NCBI GenBank assembly: GCA_903951425.1
Contig: CAJBBX010000135.1
Coordinates: 48,836-112,835 of the forward strand
Direction of reading: 5' to 3'
DNA: 64,000 nt
Source: an uncultured Chthonomonas sp.
GTDB lineage: Bacteria; Armatimonadota; Chthonomonadetes; Chthonomonadales; CAJBBX01
Shown piece after piece: positions 47,812 to 54,761 of the stretch (position 1 is its first letter; each line of letters begins with the position of its first letter). The notes below the pieces were generated by a model. It did not search any database and was not told the origin of the DNA. It was given only the letters and a program-made list of their open reading frames with translations. Both the position numbers and the translations under genes were made by a program.

Positions 47812-48564
47812 GCCGGCGTCGGCGATGATCTCGCCGGTGTCGGGGTCGGCCACGGGCTGATCCAGCGTCATGCGCAGAAGGAAGTCGCGGACCGGCTCCG
47901 ACTCGCCGCCGGGAAGGGCGCGCCGAATCCAGAGGTTCTGGCGGGCCGCTCTGACGGTGACGTCGATGGGTACGCAGGCCGACTGGAATGCGCTGAGGGC
48001 ACGCAGCAACGTGGTCAGCGCGAACTTCTTGGCCTGACCGATCTGAACGTTGAGTACGTCCTCACGCTGGGTGTCGGTATCGACCTCGACCCAGGCGCCC
48101 TCATTGGGGATGATGCGGGCCTGGTAGAGCACCCGACCGGAGAAACTGAGGTTCTCTTCAAAGTAGACGCCGGGCGAACGCGCCAGCTGGCTGACGACCA
48201 CGCGCTCGGCGCCGTTGACGATGAAAGTGCCCTTGTCGGTCATCAGGGGCAGGTCGCCCAGATACACCTCGGACTCGATTACGTCCTTGTTAGCCTGCGT
48301 CAGTTCTACTTTGGCCTTGATCGAGGCCTCAAACGTCATATCCCGGTCGCGGCAGTCCTCAATGGCGTACTTGGGCTCACCCAGCACGAAATCCCTGAGG
48401 GAGATCGAGGTGCTGCCAGTGAAGTCAGTGATAGGCGAGAAGCTCTCAAAGAGCTCCGGCATGCCTTCTTCGAGGAACCAGCGGTAGGAGTCAAGCTGAA
48501 TCTCGATGAGATTCGGGATGTCTACGACGTGAGGGATGCGCTTCGAGGCATGTTGGATGTCCAA
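47809..48564 (-). CDS. rpoB: DNA-directed RNA polymerase subunit beta, N-terminal fragment before the in-frame TAG
   Basis: The first 251 residues of rpoB form the protrusion and part of lobe: DIPNLIEIQLDSYRWFLEEG, YLGDLPLMTDKGTFIVNGAE and RVVVSQLARSPGVYF are typical. Translation starts at TTG 48564, 8 nt after AGGAGG, behind a TTGACC/TATCCT promoter. The frame stops at TAG 47809-47811 within a lineage-specific insertion. If the codon were sense, the complete beta subunit would have 1,455 residues. The fragment alone cannot be a functional polymerase subunit. Confidence 0.93.
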   Translation of the reverse strand: MDIQHASKRIPHVVDIPNLIEIQLDSYRWFLEEGMPELFESFSPITDFTGSTSISLRDFVLGEPKYAIEDCRDRDMTFEASIKAKVELTQANKDVIESEVYLGDLPLMTDKGTFIVNGAERVVVSQLARSPGVYFEENLSFSGRVLYQARIIPNEGAWVEVDTDTQREDVLNVQIGQAKKFALTTLLRALSAFQSACVPIDVTVRAARQNLWIRRALPGGESEPVRDFLLRMTLDQPVADPDTGEIIADAG

Positions 48565-48596
48565 GTCGGGGCCCTCCTAATGACACGCGAAGCGAA

Positions 48597-48626
48597 AGGA
48601 TACCGCGTAGACGCGCAATAGGTCAA
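48597..48626 (-). promoter_or_regulatory. Promoter for rpoBC
   Basis: On the minus strand TTGACC and TATCCT are separated by 18 bp. The expected start near 48590 gives a ~26-nt leader with AGGAGGG before the rpoB TTG. No ribosomal protein genes precede rpoB here, so this promoter is needed. Confidence 0.72.
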
Positions 48627-48725
48627 GCGCCCGGCAGGATTTCCGCGCGACGGAGGGGCTCCAGATACTTCAGTTTCTAGATGATGCCTTCCACATCCTG
48701 CCTGTGTTCGCAACTCCTTGGCCGG

Positions 48726-48761
48726 AACCGGGCGGCGCCCATGCGCAACGCCCGGTTTTTT
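48726..48761 (+). terminator. Intrinsic terminator with T-run on the plus strand
   Basis: AACCGGGCG and CGCCCGGTT form a 9-bp stem with an inner GCGC-CCAT-GCGC hairpin, followed on the plus strand by TTTTTT. It also lies 27 bp after the stop of the minus-strand ABC ATPase gene. Read in that direction it lacks a T-run, so it may be a two-way element. No plus-strand gene is known upstream of it. Confidence 0.7.
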
Positions 48762-48787
48762 CGGCTGATAGGCCGGCGCGATGGCGC

Positions 48788-49531
48788 CTAGTGGAGCGCC
48801 TCCTGACCCTCCATCTCGCCGATGCGGATGTCAAGGTCCTTGCGCTCTTCGACTTTGGCGATCTGCCCGTCGCGGATCCAGACGATCCTGTCCGAAACGT
48901 CGAGCATCTTCAGGTCGTGCGTCGCCGAGATGATGGTGACGCCCTGGTCCTTGTTCAGCGACTTGAGCAGGTCGATGATCTCTTTGCCCGTGTTGAGGTC
49001 CAGGTTGCCCGTGGGCTCGTCGGCGAGGATGATCGACGGATTGTTGGCCAGCGATCGGGCAATGGCCACGCGCTGCTGCTGTCCGCCGGAGAGCTCCGAG
49101 GGCTTGTGGTGCAGGCGGCCGCCCAAGCCGACCAACTCCAACAGCTCGATGCCACGCTCTACTCCTTCGTCCGTAGACATGCCGGCAAACACCGTCGGCA
49201 GCGTCACGTTCTCCAAGGCAGTCATGACGGGGATCAGGTTGAAGGTCTGGAAGATGTAGCCGATGGTATGGCAGCGGAGGTAGGCGAGCTCCTGCGCGTC
49301 CAACTGGGCCATGTCGACATCGTTGATGAACACGCTACCGCTGGACGGCTTGTCGAGGCCGCCGACGGCGTTAAAGAGCGTCGACTTGCCGGAACCGGAC
49401 GGGCCCATGATGGAGATGTACTCGCCGCGATAGATATCGAGGCTCACACCGTTCAGCGCCTTGAGGGTCTGGTCACCCATTGTGTATTCCTTGACCAGAT
49501 CCTTGGTCCGCACCACGTACTCATTGGCCAT
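48788..49531 (-). CDS. LolD/MacB-type ABC transporter ATP-binding protein
   Basis: The 247-residue ATPase has Walker A (GPSGSGKST), the Q-loop in [11 protein letters not shown], the signature [16 protein letters not shown], Walker B ([12 protein letters not shown]) and the H-loop THD. The NLDLNTG and FQTFNLIP segments are typical of the LolD/MacB/FtsE group that works with FtsX-fold permeases for mechanotransmission rather than classical import. The start is ATG 49531, 9 nt after AAAGGA. The ORF-track start is 15 codons upstream. It lies 64 bp after the minimal FtsX gene and ends the operon. Confidence 0.93.
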   Translation of the reverse strand: MANEYVVRTKDLVKEYTMGDQTLKALNGVSLDIYRGEYISIMGPSGSGKSTLFNAVGGLDKPSSGSVFINDVDMAQLDAQELAYLRCHTIGYIFQTFNLIPVMTALENVTLPTVFAGMSTDEGVERGIELLELVGLGGRLHHKPSELSGGQQQRVAIARSLANNPSIILADEPTGNLDLNTGKEIIDLLKSLNKDQGVTIISATHDLKMLDVSDRIVWIRDGQIAKVEERKDLDIRIGEMEGQEALH

Positions 49532-49595
49532 GCGCGACATCCTTTCGCAAGGGGCGCGCCGGTCGGCGCACCACACCCTGAGTCATACCAGAAAG

Positions 49596-50309
49596 CTATA
49601 CCTCAGCACGCAACGCCGCCACAGGCGGCATCTTGGCCGCCCGGTACGCCGGGAATATGGTTGCAAGAAACGTTAGGACGGTACCGATCGCGGCGGACTG
49701 CCCGCAGAGGCGCAGCGACTGCATCCAGAAGTAAGGGCCGAATACCTCGACGCCATCCATGGCCAGCCGGATCAGCGAGATGACCAGCCATCCGACGACA
49801 AAGCCAAGCACCGAAGCAATGAAGCCGAGGAAGCAGGACTCTATGAAGAAGAGCTTCACGATGAAGCTGTCTAGGGCCCCAAGGCACTTCATGGTGCCGA
49901 TCTCCTTGAACCGCTCGGTGACGGACATCAGCATGGAGTTGGTGATGCCCACCGTGCAGACCAGGAGCGCCATGATCGATAGCCACTGCAGGCGCGTACC
50001 GGCGGCGGCCTCTTCCTTGGCGTTGGCGGCCGCGGAGTTGATCAGGATCACATCCTCGGCAGAGAGCTTCCCGCCACGCGCCAATGTTGCGCGTTTCTCA
50101 TCGACCCGGGTCTGCTGGGCGTGGCTGAAGACGGCCGACATGCGCACCGAAGCGAAGAAGGCGATGCCCAGCAGGATGCCCGCGGCCGTGATCATTGATC
50201 GCCAGAAGCGGATGCGGATGCTCTTCAGGCTGATCTCCACGGCCTTGGTGAACGGCAGCTTGATCTGGCGCCGAATCACGGTGCCGGAAGCGCTCACCGG
50301 CTCACTCAT
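49596..50309 (-). CDS. Minimal FtsX-like ABC permease
   Basis: The 237-residue protein has one N-terminal membrane helix (about 38-57), a very short extracytoplasmic segment of ~50 residues, and three C-terminal helices (about 107-127, 155-178 and 205-224). The FtsX signature TNSMLMSVTERFKEIGTMKCLGAL is clear. Typical MacB/LolC permeases have a ~200-residue periplasmic domain between helices 1 and 2, which is missing here. With the adjacent ATPase it could form a complete transporter, or it could pair with the giant permease upstream. Its ATG overlaps the PqqD-like stop by 4 bp. Confidence 0.88.
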   Translation of the reverse strand: MSEPVSASGTVIRRQIKLPFTKAVEISLKSIRIRFWRSMITAAGILLGIAFFASVRMSAVFSHAQQTRVDEKRATLARGGKLSAEDVILINSAAANAKEEAAAGTRLQWLSIMALLVCTVGITNSMLMSVTERFKEIGTMKCLGALDSFIVKLFFIESCFLGFIASVLGFVVGWLVISLIRLAMDGVEVFGPYFWMQSLRLCGQSAAIGTVLTFLATIFPAYRAAKMPPVAALRAEV

Positions 50310-50737
50310 CTTTGCTTCCCCCCTCGCTCGTAGAACCCGACAAACCGCCGCTCAGACAGCATCTGAAGGAAGGTCGTAACCGACATCTCGGCCTCGCGAC
50401 GGTTCATCTTGTACTTGCCGCTCATCTCTTTGACTATGGCCTCCAGCGTATGCTCACCGTCGCAGAGCTGCCAGACGAATGTGCCGACCTCATCAAGCTG
50501 GACCGCCTTTGCTTCCGGGAGGTGCACCAGGAAGCTCAACGCCCTGCCCAGCTTGTCCTTCCTATAGGGCACCTTCAACAGGGCCTCGCCCTGTTCGTCG
50601 CACTCCCACTCGATCGCCGAGTTCCGCACCGGCCGTAGCCTGAAGGCCACCGAACGATCCGTCGGCGGGCCCAGCTTCAGGAACGGCAGGTACTTCCCTG
50701 CCAGCATCCGCGCACGGAGGCCTAGTGGCACTCGCAC
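50306..50737 (-). CDS. PqqD-family protein
   Basis: The C-terminal ~85 residues match the PqqD fold (LDEVGTFVWQLCDGEHTLEAI, then EMSGKYKMNRREAEMSVTTFLQML). PqqD-like domains bind peptide leaders for radical-SAM or other RiPP enzymes, but stand-alone members also occur in ABC loci. The N-terminal ~55 residues are basic and of unknown role. No precursor peptide or radical-SAM gene is seen nearby. The start is GTG 50737 after GAGGTGG and overlaps the preceding gene by 16 bp. Total length is 143 residues. Confidence 0.8.
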   Translation of the reverse strand: MRVPLGLRARMLAGKYLPFLKLGPPTDRSVAFRLRPVRNSAIEWECDEQGEALLKVPYRKDKLGRALSFLVHLPEAKAVQLDEVGTFVWQLCDGEHTLEAIVKEMSGKYKMNRREAEMSVTTFLQMLSERRFVGFYERGGKQR

Positions 50738-51753
50738 CTGGCGACCACCTCATCGATCAGGCCGACGGTCTGCTTGCCCCGCCAGACCTGAACTGCGTAT
50801 ATTCTGTTCGCTTCCGGGCAGGACCAGGCCGCTGCCTCATAATGCAGCGCCGGGTTCTTGGTTGCCGCGCCCTCGGCCAGCGCACGCGCCCACGCCGACG
50901 GCGACTTTACCGACCCAGACGTCATCACAGCCTTGTGCCCGTTGACCTCGCTCTCAGCCACGCGGCCGGCATGTTGCCGAACCGGGCACGTCTTCTCGAA
51001 CCACTCGCCCAGCGAGAAGCGCCGTAGCGCCACGTCAGCCAAACCCCACCGCTCGACAACCAGTTTTTCGCCGCCGATGCGTTGGAACTCCAGCCTCAGG
51101 TAGCCGGACATCAACTTCTGAGCCTTCAACGAGAAGTTGGACGGCACTCCGATCACCAGATCGAAAAGAGCCCACGTCTCCCAACCATCGTCGCCGTGGT
51201 CGCGCATCTCACTGAACATCACGGACGCCACCGCCGGCACCGGGTCGCGCGCGGCGCCCACGACCTGAGCGATCACCACGCGCTTGCACTCGCGGCAGTA
51301 CCAGATCTTCCCCTGCCCCTGCCCGTTTCCAGTCCACGAGAAGTTGTGGGCCATGCGCTGCCCGGCCAACTCCTCGCTCTCCGGCTTAACCTTGCACTCG
51401 AACTCGGAGCGGCTCTTCTTGGCCGCCTTGGCCGTGTCCTTCAGGAACGCATCGAGCGTCTGCTTCAGGTTCGGATCGCCGCCCGCGACGGCTCCTCCAC
51501 CCCTGTAGGTCTTCCAACTCCGCCAGGCCCACTCGGCAACCGACCGAGACTGCGTGTACTTCGGGTCCGTCCACTTCACCTGGGCGAACATGCTGCCCGG
51601 GGAGTCGACTTTCAGGTACCCGTTTGATCGATCCAGGGAAAACCCTGTTAAGTTCCACTCCGGCGGAAGGAGAAATCGGACCCCTTGCCATCCTATCAGC
51701 GTCTGCGGAGCGTCCTGCTCCACGTTACCGTCATCATTCGAACGAACCGGCAT
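50722..51753 (-). CDS. Protein of unknown function in the ABC/PqqD operon
   Basis: The 343-residue protein has no signal peptide or membrane helix and looks cytoplasmic. It appears to contain two similar beta-rich halves, each with a tryptophan-rich motif followed by a strand repeat (GWQGVRFLLPPEWNLTGFSLDRSNGYL; WETWALFDLVIGVPSNFSLKAQKLMSGYL). This suggests an internal duplication. A CRECK pair lies between them. I do not recognise the family. It overlaps the PqqD-like gene by 16 bp, so the products are probably made together and may interact. Confidence 0.7.
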   Translation of the reverse strand: MPVRSNDDGNVEQDAPQTLIGWQGVRFLLPPEWNLTGFSLDRSNGYLKVDSPGSMFAQVKWTDPKYTQSRSVAEWAWRSWKTYRGGGAVAGGDPNLKQTLDAFLKDTAKAAKKSRSEFECKVKPESEELAGQRMAHNFSWTGNGQGQGKIWYCRECKRVVIAQVVGAARDPVPAVASVMFSEMRDHGDDGWETWALFDLVIGVPSNFSLKAQKLMSGYLRLEFQRIGGEKLVVERWGLADVALRRFSLGEWFEKTCPVRQHAGRVAESEVNGHKAVMTSGSVKSPSAWARALAEGAATKNPALHYEAAAWSCPEANRIYAVQVWRGKQTVGLIDEVVARCECH

Positions 51754-51789
51754 AGCGCTCCTGTCACAATCTGCGACCGACCTGCAGGC

Positions 51790-52620
51790 CTACTTCTGCT
51801 CGACGTGTCCGTCGAGGTACAGCACATTGTTCCTGCCAGTATGCCTGCCCGGACTGGGCAACGACACTACGTCGTCCGCTCCATCCTGCCGCATGTCTGA
51901 GCTATCGTACAGCAAAGGTGTGGTCGCGCCCCCCTTCGTTGAGGAGACGTCGGCCCCACCCAGAGCCATATTGAACGCATAGCCAAAGCCGCCGGGCTTG
52001 CCCGCGTCCGGGCAGTGCAACCAGGCGTCCTCCGGCACATTGTCGCGGATCGCCGTCATCCACGAATTGGCCGGGGGCAGTTTGCCGTCCCAGCTGTCCG
52101 CATAGAGCATGAGGGCGGCGTGCAGCTGCTTCAGGTTCTCCGGGCACGTCTTGTTCATCTCGGCCTTGTATGACTCCGATGGCGCCAGCACCCGTGCAAA
52201 CGCCACGAGGGGCTGGAGCCGCGCGGTCGTGGCAGCCAGTCCGATGACCAGCGCCGCCACGCCGGCCACCCGGGTAGCGCCTGATCCCGCAAGGCACCCC
52301 AGAGCTGCGGCGCCCACCAGCGCGGGCGCCAGTTCAAGCAGCGGCCTGAGCGCCACGTCGGTGCCGTTCAACCTCGCCGTCTGGACCGAGGCAAGGCTGA
52401 GCAGCACGATCCATAAAACGGATGCCACAACCGCCAGCGTGGTTCGAACCAGCGGGGCCGCGCCACGTGCGCTGACCGCACCGGCGATCACCTGCCCAAC
52501 CACAGGCAACCACCCGAGCAACAGCGACAGCGCCACCAGTAGCGCGGTGCGGCCTGCGAGGCCCACGCCGCGCACCGGGCGGTCAGTCGGTTGTTCGGGT
52601 GTTCCGCTAGCCATCATCAT
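51790..52620 (-). CDS. Membrane protein with DUF1559-like C-terminal domain
   Basis: The 276-residue product has about four or five membrane helices in the first 145 residues, then a ~125-residue extracytoplasmic domain. That domain resembles the pseudopilin-like DUF1559 type (CPENLKQLHAALMLYADSWDGKLPP, a WLHCPDAG pair and the terminal NNVLYLDGHVEQ). In DUF1559 proteins this domain usually follows a pilin-like helix, so the multi-helix N-terminus is unusual. Three ATG codons stand in a row at the start. It begins 4 bp after the OPT-like gene. Confidence 0.72.
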   Translation of the reverse strand: MMMASGTPEQPTDRPVRGVGLAGRTALLVALSLLLGWLPVVGQVIAGAVSARGAAPLVRTTLAVVASVLWIVLLSLASVQTARLNGTDVALRPLLELAPALVGAAALGCLAGSGATRVAGVAALVIGLAATTARLQPLVAFARVLAPSESYKAEMNKTCPENLKQLHAALMLYADSWDGKLPPANSWMTAIRDNVPEDAWLHCPDAGKPGGFGYAFNMALGGADVSSTKGGATTPLLYDSSDMRQDGADDVVSLPSPGRHTGRNNVLYLDGHVEQK

Positions 52621-52624
52621 GCAC

Positions 52625-54661
52625 CTAGAACGGCAGGTAGTTCACCGACTTGGCGATGAGGGACAGCGCGATCGATGCCATGGCGATGAGGCCGGTGCCG
52701 CAGGAGAAGCCCGCCAGCAAGACCGGCGCGTACTGCCGCCACTGGTCCACGCCAAAGCGCTTTTGGAAGTAGCGTCGACTAAGCCAGGCCCCGAAGAAGG
52801 TCGGCACGATGTCCGACGGCCACGCGCCCACGCCTCCCACCATTCCGTAGAAGAAGAGCATCGGCAGCTTCAGCACCGACATGATGCAGTAGACTACCAA
52901 GCCGATCCCCATGCCCCAGGCGATGCGCATACCGTTGATGCCCTCGAGCACCCACTTCGGCCCGTCCGGCTTGTTGATCGTCATGAACATGGCCGAGAAG
53001 GTAGCCGAAATGGGCCAGAACCGCTGGGCGTACGGATGCTGGGACGACGGGATTGAACTGGTATGCCAGAAGAACGCCCAGAAGATGAACGACGAGACCA
53101 GGAAGATCGGCAGGACCGCGAACTCAACCTTGATGACACTGGTGAACTTGGTGCCGGTCAGTTCTACCTCGCGGAAGCGCTGGGCCAGCGGGCCGTAGTC
53201 CGCCAGCGGAATTGGCGCATACCAGATATCGGCATGCGGATAGCCGCTCTTCATGATCGAAGCTTCACGCAGGAACGGGAACGAGACGCCGCTACCCGTG
53301 AGGCCCATCATTCGTGCGCTGATGAAGGAGTTGATGGGCGTCCAGACCAGACCGAAGAAGATCATGATCCAGATCGGGAACTGGCCGCCGTGCCCGTCTA
53401 CTTTCAGCAAGTACTGGGCGAGGATGATGTAGAAGCAGGTGATCGAGAACCAGGTCACCAGCGGGATCCAGATCGGGACATCGCCGCGGCCCTTGGGCAC
53501 ATCGGCAAACATGCCCTTGCCCGACAGGGTCTTCTTGAACGTCATCAGCGCTCGGACGACCTGCACGATACCCATGAACGCCACGGCCAACTGCAAGCCG
53601 ATACCGATGGACGTCCAGAACTTGATGTCCGTGACCATGCGGGTGTTGATGGCGTCCATGCCCCGCGTCCAGCCGTTGTTTGTGGCATCACCAAACATGC
53701 CCATACCGTGCAGGATGGTCGGCATGGGGAAGACCTTGCAGAAGAGCGCACTCACGACGCTGCCCGCCACGATATGGTATGGCAGCACGAACCCGACCAG
53801 CACCGCGCCGAGGTTGCCGGAGAGGCCCGTTAGGGCGCCCGGAAGCAGACTCTCGGTGCTGGATGTCAGGTCAAAGAACGGGATGGGTATGAGCTGCAGC
53901 GCCTTGCCGAAAACGACACCGGTAAAGACCGGAATACCCACATAGAAGAAGCCGAAGACCAGGCCCGCGACACTGCCGATGGAGAAGACGCGCCACCGCC
54001 ACGACTCTTCCTTGCTGGCCGCCTCGGCCAACGCCGTCGCGCCCGATGCAGCAACAGGAGCCATGGGGAACGGCAACTTCTCAACGTCCGAAGTCACCCG
54101 GAACAACACGTAGCCGACGCTCATCCAGTTCAGGCGGCCCAGCACCTCGTTGACGACCAGGAGCATGATGGGCACGGCCCACATCGAGTCGAAGAACGTC
54201 CGCTTGGTCAGGGCTGCAGAGCCTGCCGGCGGCACGACCCAGTTCGGGATTTCGCTGGCAATCAGCCCCGCCTGCGGCGCCTGCCGGAAGTACTGGTTCC
54301 AGATCAGGGCGCCGAACGGGCCGCCGGAGATACCCCTGTCTGCCATCAACAGGCTGGAGAGCATGGCGGCCACGTAGTACAGGATGTAGATCTCCTGCCG
54401 CTTCATTGGCAGGAAGGATCGCCGCATGACCTCCGAAAAGAGGACGATGGTGACCCAGGTGGCCGCTTCACCCAGCCCCTGGCCCGCCACGAGACCCAGG
54501 TAGAGGGCGCCGGGCAGCATCACGAACCCAACGAACAGGGCGCCCGCTACGGTCTTAGCGGTAAAGCCCTCTTCGAACTTGGGGGCCTGAACCTGTGCGC
54601 CCTCTTCCTTGGAGGCGTCCTCTACGACGGCCCTAGCTCGGGCAATGTCATCTACTGCCAA
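52625..54661 (-). CDS. OPT-like polytopic transporter (DUF6784/DUF6785-type)
   Basis: The 678-residue protein has about 14-16 membrane helices. Its general layout resembles oligopeptide-transporter (OPT) relatives and the DUF6784/DUF6785 proteins common in Armatimonadota and Planctomycetes. Useful segments are VMLPGALYLGLVAGQGLGEAATWVTIVLFSE and the closing FFGAWLSRRYFQKRFGVDQW followed by two helices. The substrate is unknown. The start is TTG 54661, 8 nt after GGGAGGA. The ORF-track ATG 20 codons earlier is basic and repetitive. A 100-bp gap separates it from the giant permease gene. Confidence 0.75.
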   Translation of the reverse strand: MAVDDIARARAVVEDASKEEGAQVQAPKFEEGFTAKTVAGALFVGFVMLPGALYLGLVAGQGLGEAATWVTIVLFSEVMRRSFLPMKRQEIYILYYVAAMLSSLLMADRGISGGPFGALIWNQYFRQAPQAGLIASEIPNWVVPPAGSAALTKRTFFDSMWAVPIMLLVVNEVLGRLNWMSVGYVLFRVTSDVEKLPFPMAPVAASGATALAEAASKEESWRWRVFSIGSVAGLVFGFFYVGIPVFTGVVFGKALQLIPIPFFDLTSSTESLLPGALTGLSGNLGAVLVGFVLPYHIVAGSVVSALFCKVFPMPTILHGMGMFGDATNNGWTRGMDAINTRMVTDIKFWTSIGIGLQLAVAFMGIVQVVRALMTFKKTLSGKGMFADVPKGRGDVPIWIPLVTWFSITCFYIILAQYLLKVDGHGGQFPIWIMIFFGLVWTPINSFISARMMGLTGSGVSFPFLREASIMKSGYPHADIWYAPIPLADYGPLAQRFREVELTGTKFTSVIKVEFAVLPIFLVSSFIFWAFFWHTSSIPSSQHPYAQRFWPISATFSAMFMTINKPDGPKWVLEGINGMRIAWGMGIGLVVYCIMSVLKLPMLFFYGMVGGVGAWPSDIVPTFFGAWLSRRYFQKRFGVDQWRQYAPVLLAGFSCGTGLIAMASIALSLIAKSVNYLPF

Positions 54662-54761
54662 GCGTCCGGTCCTCCCTTGTGATCCAACACCCGGTTCCCG
54701 CGCACCGGTGCGCTTGCGCAAGCGCCTTCCGGCGCCGCCTCAACCCATTGGGTCGCCATTG

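Noticed and set aside
47809-48564. A true two-gene split of rpoB
   Set aside because: The frame stays open between the parts and the second part has no ribosome-binding site at its first ATG. A split remains possible but is not favoured.
48602-48725. tRNA gene in the gap upstream of rpoB
   Set aside because: A GTGTTCGCAACTCC string hints at a T-loop, but no acceptor, D or anticodon stems can be formed.
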